From Bdellovibrio bacteriovorus (GTDB taxonomy: Bacteria > Bdellovibrionota > Bdellovibrionia > Bdellovibrionales > Bdellovibrionaceae), in the NCBI RefSeq assembly GCF_001592745.1, contig NZ_LUKD01000001.1:1868914-1932913 (forward strand): a stretch of DNA of 64,000 nucleotides, given 5' to 3'. A program made the position numbers and the translations under genes. Below the pieces are notes generated by a model. That model made no database searches and had not been told where the DNA came from. It saw only the letters and a list, made by a program, of their open reading frames with translations. Shown one piece after another: positions 25,483 through 32,452 of the stretch. Each line of letters begins with the position of its first letter. Position 1 is the stretch's first letter.

Positions 25483-25508
25483 AAAAAGGTGGGTCTTCCC
25501 ACCTTTTT
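25483..25508 (+). terminator. Rho-independent terminator
   Basis: AAAAAGGTGGG-TCTT-CCCACCTTTTT closes the lipid kinase-pssA-asd unit and has near-symmetric A and T tracts. Confidence 0.9.
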
Positions 25509-25530
25509 CCATAGTCCCTGTCTGATTCGA

Positions 25531-25573
25531 CGAAGGTCTTGAGTTTGAGCTTTTTTTGACATCTCGACCTTCG
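25531..25573 (+). promoter_or_regulatory. Inverted repeat in the leader of the CFI-box gene
   Basis: CGAAGGTC (25531-25538) pairs exactly with GACCTTCG (25566-25573) across a 27-nt loop that contains a run of seven T. It sits 19 nt before the chosen start. It could be a leader hairpin; no family is recognised. Confidence 0.3.
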
Positions 25574-25591
25574 CATGGTTCGATTAAAAGG

Positions 25592-26920
25592 ATGAAGCTT
25601 TCGGTAATCACGGCAGCCAGCATTTTCCTTCTTTCGTTCAATAGTCATGCGACCATGACATTGAATTCTATTTCTGGCGATTCAAATCGTGATCTTTCTG
25701 ATCCAGCTAAACCTATTATTTATGCGGGATTTACTCCGGCGGTAGCTTGTACTGGCGACGGGTCTTTTACATGCGACAGCTGCACAGGAACTTCTGCGGG
25801 CGGAAAACTTTTTTCGTGTAATAAAACCAGCGCTTATCCCAATCTTCGTTTAGTCATTCAAATGACTTCGACGAATACGACGGGGACGGTTTACGCGAAA
25901 ATTGGTGAAGACGATGTCAGCTCTACTTTGCCTTGGACTTTCGACAGTGGTGTTCTGACGTTCCAAGCGACCTGGGCTGAAATCTGCCAAGCTGCGGGTG
26001 TAGGCAATTGCGATAGCAGCATGAATAAGGATTTGGTTGTTGGAATCAACACGACATCCGGGGGATCGGCGACGACGGATTCAATGACTTTCCGGTTGAA
26101 CACGCGAGTGGCTGCAGCGGATGCTTCGGATTCTTTCTACACAGATTGCAATACGGCTGCGGTGGCCAACAACCAGGGGTTTTGTCACTTCAATGTCTTT
26201 CCGGGCGATGAAAAACTTTACGTCGAAAACATGGTTTACTCTGATGGGTATCCGGCTTCACCGGCTCCCGGTGTTGAATTCCGTTCGGTTGTTTTCTTTT
26301 ACGAACCTTTTGTCACTGATGACAATACGACGATCGCAAGTATCAGCAACGCTTCTTCGATGTTTGAACTTCCAGTGAATCGTTCCGCAAATCCTCCGAT
26401 TGTTGATGACCGCGTGGATGGACTCGTCAATGGTCAGCGTTATTGCATGGTCATGGCGAACATGGATATGACCGGAGTGATTTCTTTCTTTACTCCAATT
26501 CCCGGAACTTCAGGATCGCCAGTAACCGCTGCTGAACTTTGTGGTACTCCGGCGGCGGTGGTGGGCTTACTTGATGATAAAAGCTGCTTTATTGCCACTG
26601 CGGCCTTCGGCAGTCAGATGGCGCCTGAAGTGGAAAGCTTCCGTGAATTTCGTAATAAGTTCCTTCTTCCCAATAAATGGGGAAAGGCCTTTGTTAAGTT
26701 CTATTACAAACACAGTCCTTATTACGCCAACATGATCGCTGAAAGTGAAATCGCGAAAACAGCAGTCCGCGCGGCTTTGTGGCCTTTGCTTTTATTTGCA
26801 CGTGCCAGTGTGGCTTTGGGATTCTGGACTGCCTTTGCACTTCTTTCTTTGGGTGGTTTGACTATTTATGGTCTTTATCGCCGTTTGATTTTAGGCCGTC
26901 GATTTCGAGGTGAACTGTGA
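25592..26920 (+). CDS. Secreted CFI-box-CTERM domain protein
   Basis: 442 residues from the ATG at 25592; the upstream TTG at 25556 would add 12 residues before the signal peptide. A Sec signal (ends SFNSHA) leads to a Cys-containing, Thr/Ser/Asn-rich beta-type ectodomain (CTGDGSFTCDSCTGTSAG). The C-terminal module begins with C332 in CFIATAAFGS, the CFI-box of the CFI-box-CTERM family, followed by FREFRNKFLL, YYKHSP and a TM near residues 405-428, then an Arg-rich end. The module looks like a sorting or anchoring tail; its processing machinery is not known to me. The next gene overlaps by 4 nt. Confidence 0.75.
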   Translation: MKLSVITAASIFLLSFNSHATMTLNSISGDSNRDLSDPAKPIIYAGFTPAVACTGDGSFTCDSCTGTSAGGKLFSCNKTSAYPNLRLVIQMTSTNTTGTVYAKIGEDDVSSTLPWTFDSGVLTFQATWAEICQAAGVGNCDSSMNKDLVVGINTTSGGSATTDSMTFRLNTRVAAADASDSFYTDCNTAAVANNQGFCHFNVFPGDEKLYVENMVYSDGYPASPAPGVEFRSVVFFYEPFVTDDNTTIASISNASSMFELPVNRSANPPIVDDRVDGLVNGQRYCMVMANMDMTGVISFFTPIPGTSGSPVTAAELCGTPAAVVGLLDDKSCFIATAAFGSQMAPEVESFREFRNKFLLPNKWGKAFVKFYYKHSPYYANMIAESEIAKTAVRAALWPLLLFARASVALGFWTAFALLSLGGLTIYGLYRRLILGRRFRGEL

Positions 26921-27996
26921 GTTGGTCGAAATATTTTATCGCTCTTTTAGCAGTGGTTTCGTTTCACACAGTTCAAGCGCAAGATGCCGAGTCGGCTCCG
27001 CAAGAACCACCGTTTGTCCAAGAAGACACTGAATTTGATTCAGAAGCGTTAAGCATTGAAGATGAAATTCAAAGTGCCGCTCCGGAATCAAATCTTCAAC
27101 CTCCGCAAAAAGAGACGGTGAATCTGAATGAGGACGCCGATCCGAATAAAGATTTAGAAGAAGAGCTTTCCATTGAAGATGAATCTCCGGTTGTAGCAGA
27201 AGAACCTGAAATGGTTCCTGCGCCTCCGACTCCTGTTGTTGAAGTCAAACCGGCGAGTCCGATTCAATCGGGAAAAGTCATGCGTCGATCTGCGCGTGGC
27301 GGGACCGAGTACATCGAACATCCTCAAGCGGCGAACGGCCTAATCGCGATCACTAAAGAAGGCGCTTACATCTATCGCACTAAAGAATCGGGTGAATACA
27401 ATCACACGGGAAGTTTCCGTCTGGGTTTGATCGATCCACCACGAATTATTTCTGCGGATGGAACGACAAGCTTCGATACGATGTATTCCGGATCTTCGCA
27501 GCCACTTTTCATGTTTGATTATGAGTGGCAGCCGTTTAATGGTTACGGAAAGTTCGGTATTCAAGCGGGCTTTGGGTTTATGATCGCTAACGGGAAGGGC
27601 CGCTTCATTGAAGGGGACTTAGTCGGTCAAGAAGCGAAAGAAAGTTATACCTTCTTGGCGGTGCCTTTGAACTTGGGTCTGGTCTATCGTTTGGAGTGGA
27701 TGGACCGTCAGTGGTTCGCGCCTTATGTTTCTGGTGGCGGAACTTATATCGGAGTGGCTGAATTCCGTGACGACGGAGCGACACCATCTGCGGTGGGAAC
27801 GCCAGGTGCTTACGGAGCTGCAGGATTGTTAATTAATATTTCGGCGATGGATCGAGAAACCGCATTCACTTTGAAATCCGAATACGGCATCTCTAATTTG
27901 TGGGTGTCTTTAGATTACCGCTATCTCCAGACCTTCAATGAAGATCTGGATTTCACATCCGGCATAGCGGGTGCCGGTATCACAGTCGATTACTGA
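26917..27996 (+). CDS. Outer-membrane beta-barrel protein with an acidic Pro-rich N-terminal linker
   Basis: A GTG start overlaps the previous stop (GTGA), with GAGG 6 nt upstream. The 359-residue product has a signal peptide (ends VQAQ), then an acidic, proline-containing linker of about 80 residues with two SIEDE repeats. A predicted small barrel (about 120-359) follows, with repeated Gly/aromatic strands (YGKFGIQAGFGFMIA, WVSLDYRYLQTF). Translational coupling to the CFI-box gene implies the two products work together, perhaps as barrel and exposed partner; this is inference. Confidence 0.65.
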   Translation: MSWSKYFIALLAVVSFHTVQAQDAESAPQEPPFVQEDTEFDSEALSIEDEIQSAAPESNLQPPQKETVNLNEDADPNKDLEEELSIEDESPVVAEEPEMVPAPPTPVVEVKPASPIQSGKVMRRSARGGTEYIEHPQAANGLIAITKEGAYIYRTKESGEYNHTGSFRLGLIDPPRIISADGTTSFDTMYSGSSQPLFMFDYEWQPFNGYGKFGIQAGFGFMIANGKGRFIEGDLVGQEAKESYTFLAVPLNLGLVYRLEWMDRQWFAPYVSGGGTYIGVAEFRDDGATPSAVGTPGAYGAAGLLINISAMDRETAFTLKSEYGISNLWVSLDYRYLQTFNEDLDFTSGIAGAGITVDY

Positions 27997-28247
27997 GGTT
28001 GGCAAGAAGCGAAGTGAATAGTGCGGTTCATACGGTGCATTGAACCAGCTGTGCATTTCAAACCTTGTTCAGAACAGTTGTAGCGAGCTTCAACTTCACC
28101 TTTTGAGTTTTGGCCCATAACGTAGTTCTCTTCACACCAGCTAAGAACGTCAACTTGGTAGTCAGATTCACGATGGCTAACGATATCTTCTTGAGCCATA
28201 GCAGTTGAAGAAACAACTAACATCAAACCTACGATTAATGATTTCAT
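27990..28247 (-). CDS. Small secreted cysteine-containing protein
   Basis: An 85-residue protein with a Sec signal peptide (cleavage after AMA, about residue 18). The mature part has four cysteines (SWCEEN, YNCSEQ, LKCTAG, ASCQPQ), enough for two disulfides. No family recognised. Its 3' end overlaps the convergent barrel gene by 7 nt. AAGGAG lies upstream (TCCTTG on the plus strand at 28255-28260). The signal peptide resembles that of the small protein at 31847 (MKSLIVxxxLVxxSxAMAxE), hinting at a shared export class. Confidence 0.65.
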   Translation of the reverse strand: MKSLIVGLMLVVSSTAMAQEDIVSHRESDYQVDVLSWCEENYVMGQNSKGEVEARYNCSEQGLKCTAGSMHRMNRTIHFASCQPQ

Positions 28248-28315
28248 GATTTACTCCTTGGATTTGGTTATTAAAAAAGATGGCATGGAGTACGACTTTC
28301 CTTAGGGGTGGTCAA

Positions 28316-28363
28316 TACACCGTGAAAAGAGAACAGAGGTGACTACAGTCTGTACACCGTGAA
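28316..28363. repeat. Short direct repeat TACACCGTGAA
   Basis: TACACCGTGAA occurs at 28316-28326 and again at 28353-28363, 37 nt apart, in the intergenic space between the divergent genes at 28247 and 28462. The spacing is about three and a half helical turns. This could be a regulator binding pair or chance. Confidence 0.3.
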
Positions 28364-28461
28364 GTCCACTTAAAATCGTGCTCGCTGTATTCATACTTGT
28401 TCCGCGAAATACGCCATAAATTTTTAGGGGTTTTTTCGGTGGCCGTGCTATCAATTCCGCT

Positions 28462-29133
28462 ATGAAAAAACTTATTCTTCTTGCCGGATTATTCATTACG
28501 TCTTTGTCATTCGCACAAACTCGCTACTGTGATGACATTCAACGTGTCGACAACTTTCCTCGTCTGAATTCAGACCAGTTTAAGCGCTTCGGTTTGGATA
28601 AAAAGAACAAGATCGACCGCATCCTTGTGAGTAAAGATCGCAAAGAGCTTTATCTTTTGAGCAAAGATGTTGTGGTGAAGTCTTACAGGGTCGCTTTCGG
28701 ACTTGTCCCTGAAGGTCACAAACAATTTGAGGGAGACTACAAAACGCCGGAAGGTATCTACTACATCGATGGCAAGAATCCGAAGAGTGCTTATTATCTT
28801 TCTCTTCATGTCTCTTATCCGAATAAGCAAGATCTTGAGTATGCGAAGTCTAAAGGGAAGTCCGCTGGCGGCGACATCATGATTCACGGATTCCCGAATG
28901 CTTCATCTCGCCCGGATTTTAATAAGTTTGTCGGCGCTATCCATCCGAGCAATTGGACGGCGGGCTGTATCGCGGTGACCGATCAGGAGATCTATGAAAT
29001 CTACAACCTGGTTCAGCAGGGAACGACGATTGAGATCTGTAAGATGACTCCGAAACCACCAAAACCTCAAGAACCTCAGGTGCCGCAAGAGCCGACAGAG
29101 CCTGAAGCTCCCGAACAAACGGCTTCAAAGTAA
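28462..29133 (+). CDS. L,D-transpeptidase (YkuD domain, YafK-like)
   Basis: A 223-residue exported enzyme. A signal peptide (ends SFAQ) is followed by the YkuD fold: DRILVSKDRKELYLLSKD, GDYKTPEGIYYI, then H142 in IMIHGFP and catalytic C169 in SNWTAGCIAVTDQEI. This pattern matches the YafK subgroup. It cross-links, trims or anchors proteins to peptidoglycan; Bdellovibrio genomes carry many such enzymes to reshape their own or prey walls. The C-terminal 30 residues are proline/glutamate-rich (PPKPQEPQVPQEPTEPE) and probably disordered. Confidence 0.9.
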   Translation: MKKLILLAGLFITSLSFAQTRYCDDIQRVDNFPRLNSDQFKRFGLDKKNKIDRILVSKDRKELYLLSKDVVVKSYRVAFGLVPEGHKQFEGDYKTPEGIYYIDGKNPKSAYYLSLHVSYPNKQDLEYAKSKGKSAGGDIMIHGFPNASSRPDFNKFVGAIHPSNWTAGCIAVTDQEIYEIYNLVQQGTTIEICKMTPKPPKPQEPQVPQEPTEPEAPEQTASK

Positions 29134-29213
29134 AACACCCAAAATTTTCTTAAGTCAGGGCTATGGACAACATAGCCTTGTCGCGAAGAACCTAAGCTGA
29201 TACTTTGCCGTCC

Positions 29214-30002
29214 ATGTTGACGAAAGTGAAATTCACCGTGGCCTATGACGGCACCGGGTTCTGCGGCTGGCAGAAGCAAAAACAAGAAGACCAGATTTCA
29301 GTGGGCCATGTGATCGAAAGGGCCTTAGAGAAGGTTTTTGCTGAAAAGATCACTTTGTTCGCTTCCGGCCGTACCGATGCCGGTGTTCATGCCTTGAACC
29401 AAGTTTGCCACTTTTCTACGCATCGCAAGATTGATCCAGCTAAAAAATGGGACTTCTGCTGGGCTTTGAATTCTCAATTGCCTCCATCCATCGTCGTGAA
29501 AAGGGCCTGGATTGCCCCGGAAGAGTTTCACGCGACGTTGTCGGCGACCCACAAGACATATAGATATCTGATCTTGAACCGTCCTCGCCCCAGTGCTCAT
29601 CTGGCCCGTTACATGGCTTGGGAGCGCAAGCCTATCGACATCCGTCATTTGATCTCAAGTTCTGAATTTCTTTTGGGAAATCATGACTTTAAGAGCTTTC
29701 AATCGGTCGGAACGCCGGTTTTAGATACCGAGCGCGAGATCTATCAGGCGGATTGGGAGTGGCGTCGTCCTGACGTTCTTCAATTTACGGTCACCGGAAA
29801 CGGCTTTTTAAAGCAGATGGTGCGTAATATTGTGGGAACCTCATTAATGTTAGAGAAAAAAGGCTTAGATCCCCAAGAGATGGAGCGCATTTTAAGCCTG
29901 AAAGACCGCCGAAAAGCCGGTCCCCCAGCCCCTGCGGAAGGCCTTTATTTAATGAAGGTTTATTATCCCCAGGACCTTGACAATGGGTGTATAGAACTTT
30001 AA
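29214..30002 (+). CDS. truA: tRNA pseudouridine(38-40) synthase
   Basis: 262 residues from the ATG at 29214; a TTG at 29205 would add three residues. The TruA motif with catalytic aspartate is SGRTDAGVHALNQVCHF. Other signatures are FTVAYDGTGFCGWQ near the start and FLKQMVRNIVGTSL near the end. It modifies uridines in the tRNA anticodon stem-loop. It lies just upstream of rplM-rpsI, a common bacterial order. Confidence 0.96.
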   Translation: MLTKVKFTVAYDGTGFCGWQKQKQEDQISVGHVIERALEKVFAEKITLFASGRTDAGVHALNQVCHFSTHRKIDPAKKWDFCWALNSQLPPSIVVKRAWIAPEEFHATLSATHKTYRYLILNRPRPSAHLARYMAWERKPIDIRHLISSSEFLLGNHDFKSFQSVGTPVLDTEREIYQADWEWRRPDVLQFTVTGNGFLKQMVRNIVGTSLMLEKKGLDPQEMERILSLKDRRKAGPPAPAEGLYLMKVYYPQDLDNGCIEL

Positions 30003-30112
30003 AACATCCCTTCCCGCAAAATAGTGTAAGAGCCCGTTGTTAAACTCAAACATTTTTTGCCGAATGCGCAGACGGTAAAACTGACGTATTCAAAATGAAA
30101 CTGGAGACCCTA

Positions 30113-30553
30113 ATGAAAACTTTCAATGCAAAAGCAGATGAAGTTGAAAGAAAATGGTGGATCGTTGATGCCGCTGACCAAAAGGTCGGTCGTGTAGCGA
30201 CAACTGTTGCAAACATTCTTCGTGGAAAGAACAAACCTATTTTCACTCCTAACGTTGATACTGGCGACTTCGTTGTTGTTATCAACACGGACAAAATGGA
30301 GCTTTCTGGAACTAAGTGGGATGACAAAAAATACTACCGTCACTCTCGCTTCTTCGGTTCTCTGAAAGAGATGACTGCAGCTCAAGCGAAAGAGAAAGAT
30401 TCTACTTTCATCATTCACGAAGCTGTTCGCGGAATGCTTCCTACAAACAAGCTTTCTCGCCAAGTTATCATGAAAATGAAGGCATACACTGGTGCTGAGC
30501 ATCCTCATGCTGCTCAAAAGCCAGCTCTTTACACACTTCCTTCTAAGAAGTAA
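30113..30553 (+). CDS. rplM: 50S ribosomal protein L13
   Basis: 146 residues from the ATG at 30113, preceded by CTGGAGA; an ATG at 30095 would add six atypical residues. Signatures are KWWIVDAADQKVGRVATTVANILRGK in two parts and AVRGMLPTNKL near the C-terminus. rpsI follows after 13 nt. The 110-nt leader was not recognised as a known ribosomal-protein regulatory RNA. Confidence 0.98.
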   Translation: MKTFNAKADEVERKWWIVDAADQKVGRVATTVANILRGKNKPIFTPNVDTGDFVVVINTDKMELSGTKWDDKKYYRHSRFFGSLKEMTAAQAKEKDSTFIIHEAVRGMLPTNKLSRQVIMKMKAYTGAEHPHAAQKPALYTLPSKK

Positions 30554-30566
30554 TTGGAGATAGACA

Positions 30567-30965
30567 ATGGCAGCAGCAGATAAATTCTATTATGCAACTG
30601 GAAGAAGAAAAACGAGCTCTGCGCGCGTTTTCTTGAAGCCTGGTAAAGGCAACATCACAATCAACGGAAAAAAATCTGATGATTATTTGAGCCGTATGCA
30701 ATCACGCATGGTGATCGTACAGCCTCTTGATCTATTGGGCCAACTTGGCAAGTTCGACGCTAAAATCACTGTTTCTGGTGGTGGTGAGTCTGGACAAGCT
30801 GGTGCAATCCGTTTGGGTATCACTCGTGCTTTGATCGCTTTCAATGCGGAGTTCAAAGGAACTCTTAAGAAAGCTGGATTCGTTATGCGTGATCCTCGTA
30901 TGGTTGAGCGTAAAAAATACGGTAAAGCCGGCGCTCGTCGTAGATTCCAATACTCTAAACGTTAA
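30567..30965 (+). CDS. rpsI: 30S ribosomal protein S9
   Basis: A 132-residue protein with the typical start [19 protein letters not shown] and the basic C-terminus ending RRRFQYSKR, which reaches the ribosomal P site. It is coupled to rplM, has a strong ribosome-binding site (TTGGAGA) and is followed by a strong terminator. Confidence 0.98.
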   Translation: MAAADKFYYATGRRKTSSARVFLKPGKGNITINGKKSDDYLSRMQSRMVIVQPLDLLGQLGKFDAKITVSGGGESGQAGAIRLGITRALIAFNAEFKGTLKKAGFVMRDPRMVERKKYGKAGARRRFQYSKR

Positions 30966-30987
30966 TCGTTTCGGGTTATCGGACGAG

Positions 30988-31019
30988 AAAGGGAGCTGTT
31001 TCAGCTCCCTTTTTTTTTG
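30988..31019 (+). terminator. Rho-independent terminator
   Basis: AAAGGGAGCTG-TT-CAGCTCCC is followed by nine or more T. It closes the rplM-rpsI operon. Confidence 0.93.
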
Positions 31020-31056
31020 CTTTTTTCTTGGGGCTTGGCTTGTCGTTCTTGCGGTG

Positions 31057-31224
31057 GATTTGCGGATGGAAGTGCTGCCTGCCTTAGCTGGCTGGTCGCT
31101 TCGGTCGGCACGCCTTCCGGGCTCGGTTGCCGCCGCCTTTCAGGCGGTTCGCGCATCCATGCGCCGGCAAAGGCCTCTCTTAGGACCAGTCAGCTAAGGC
31201 AGGCAGCACTTCCATCCGCAAATC
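31057..31224. repeat. Palindromic repeat element, copy B
   Basis: A 41-nt inverted repeat (31057-31097 with 31184-31224) pairs at 40 positions plus one G-T wobble; its ends GATTTG and CAAATC match copy A, but the rest of the arm is different. The core shares CGGCACGCC(A/T)TCCGGGCTCGGT-type blocks, TTCGCGC, ATCCA and GCGCC with copy A. The inner helix is TTGCCG/CGGCAA (31127-31132 with 31165-31170), and the hairpin is CCGCCT-TTC-AGGCGG (31133-31147). All three helices differ from copy A yet stay paired. Confidence 0.8.
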
Positions 31225-31445
31225 TTTGCTGGATTCGATGTTCGTTTCTTCGAATAATTCTAAAAAACTGGGATGAACTGTATTTCGTGATGACGAGGGA
31301 TTTGTTTTATTTTGGAATCTATTGGGACGTTCGGTGTTTTGGGATCTGGGCTTCGCCGTGATTTCGTTTGTGGTGGATTTTTAGATTTTCACTTGATGGT
31401 TGAAAGTTTATGGGTCCCAATTATTTCATGTTCTAACGCAAATGC

Positions 31446-31466
31446 TTACTGCCACGGTGGCAGTAA
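31446..31466. repeat. 21-bp palindrome 1
   Basis: Perfect inverted repeat: half-site TTACTGCCAC, one central G, then the complement GTGGCAGTAA. Candidate operator or DNA-structure element; first of three related sites. Confidence 0.7.
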
Positions 31467-31552
31467 AAGGTGGTTATCATCCACGTTGTTTCGTTCGCTT
31501 CCCATTAATTAATCTAATCAAACAGAAGTACGATAATCATGGAGCTCAATTT

Positions 31553-31573
31553 TTACTTCCACCGTGGAAGTAA
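31553..31573. repeat. 21-bp palindrome 2
   Basis: Perfect inverted repeat: half-site TTACTTCCAC, central C, complement GTGGAAGTAA. Relative to palindrome 1 a G-to-T change at position 6 is matched by C-to-A in the other arm. It begins 107 nt after palindrome 1. Confidence 0.7.
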
Positions 31574-31643
31574 ACAGCTAAGACGCTTCCTTTTTTCGAA
31601 GGCACGGTAACATTGATTTGCGGTTTTGAAGTGACGCACTTGC

Positions 31644-31664
31644 TTACCGCCACCGTGGCAGTAA
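31644..31664. repeat. 21-bp palindrome 3
   Basis: Half-site TTACCGCCAC, central C, other arm GTGGCAGTAA; one mismatched pair (position 5). It begins 91 nt after palindrome 2. Confidence 0.7.
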
Positions 31665-31795
31665 CTTAGTCTCTTCGTTGATTAAATTTTGGGAGTCGTG
31701 AAGTTAGGCTGCTTTGCCGTTCACTCGGAGTTGATTAGTTTAGTGAGTGTTGGACTTGGACTTTTCCCTAGGTTTTTTTGAAACTCACTTCCAAA

Positions 31796-31823
31796 ATAAA
31801 AAAGGCACCCGAAGGTGCCTTTT
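31796..31823 (-). terminator. Rho-independent terminator
   Basis: GGCACC-CGAA-GGTGCC has a minus-strand T-rich tail (TTTTTTATTTT). It ends the gene at 31847-32230. Confidence 0.88.
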
Positions 31824-31846
31824 CAACTCTCCATTTTTCTTTCTAA

Positions 31847-32230
31847 TTACTTAGAGCAAGAAAGTGGGTAGATGTTGCCGTTAGCTGCTAGGAAGCCGCC
31901 GAATGAACCGTCTGCTTCTTTACCAATAGCTAGGAAACCTGTGTTTTTGATAACGCCGTCTTCTTGAGCTGACTTGTCAGTCAAAGCTAGAAGTTGCAAG
32001 AAACCGTTGTTCAATTGCTCTGTTACTGCGCCTTTGTCCATTTGAGAGAAGAAAATCGATTGTTTTGATTTTTCGCTCAAAGAAACAGTTACGAAGTCTG
32101 CTGATTGGTCGTCAGCTAGGTCGATGTTCATAGATACGAATTTGCTCTCTGGAACTGCGCAGTTGAAAAGAGTTTCAGCCATTGCAGAAGAACCCATAAG
32201 AACCAAAGCTGCTACGATAAGTGATTTCAT
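31847..32230 (-). CDS. Small secreted protein of unknown function
   Basis: A 127-residue protein with a Sec signal peptide (MKSLIVAALVLMGSSAMA, cleavage after residue 18). The mature domain has two cysteines (FNCAVP and PLSCSK) close to its ends, probably bridged, and an alternating-strand pattern ending in GSFGGFLAANGNIYPL. Codon use is strongly biased, suggesting abundant expression. AGGAGG precedes the start (CCTCCT on the plus strand at 32238-32243). No family recognised. Confidence 0.7.
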   Translation of the reverse strand: MKSLIVAALVLMGSSAMAETLFNCAVPESKFVSMNIDLADDQSADFVTVSLSEKSKQSIFFSQMDKGAVTEQLNNGFLQLLALTDKSAQEDGVIKNTGFLAIGKEADGSFGGFLAANGNIYPLSCSK

Positions 32231-32452
32231 TAAAACCCTCCTAAGGTTGTTGCGTAGGGGAGGCTATTTCACCCACGCGGGGCAGGCAATGCAAATGCAA
32301 CGCACTATCGGCTCTCGGCGTGGATGATCCGCTCCGGCAAAGTGACCGCAAGTTTCTAGCACAAGGTCTGAGCTTCCAGGATTTAATGTCTCTCACAGTA
32401 CTAATTAGTTTATTCTTTAACAATCTACAGCAATTCAAAAGAGGGACGTTTC

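Larger units (their letters stand above)
31020..31846. other. Noncoding island of about 800 bp
   Basis: No convincing gene on either strand. It contains repeat element copy B (31057-31224), about 220 nt of unremarkable sequence, three related 21-bp palindromes (31446, 31553 and 31644) and the terminator of the minus-strand gene at 31847. Open frames here lack ribosome-binding sites and run through the repeat. It is much longer than most gaps in this window. Confidence 0.6.

Noticed and set aside
31017-31512. Overlapping open frames of 66-117 residues after rpsI
   Set aside because: They run through the terminator and repeat copy B, start without ribosome-binding sites and show low-complexity Arg/Ser/Leu composition.
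31446-31573. LexA operators, because the palindromes begin TTAC and end GTAA
   Set aside because: The half-sites are separated by 13 bases rather than 3, and no SOS gene is adjacent.
31446-31664. CRISPR-like array
   Set aside because: Only three repeats, each fully palindromic and differing in sequence, with unequal spacing (107 and 91 nt); no cas genes.
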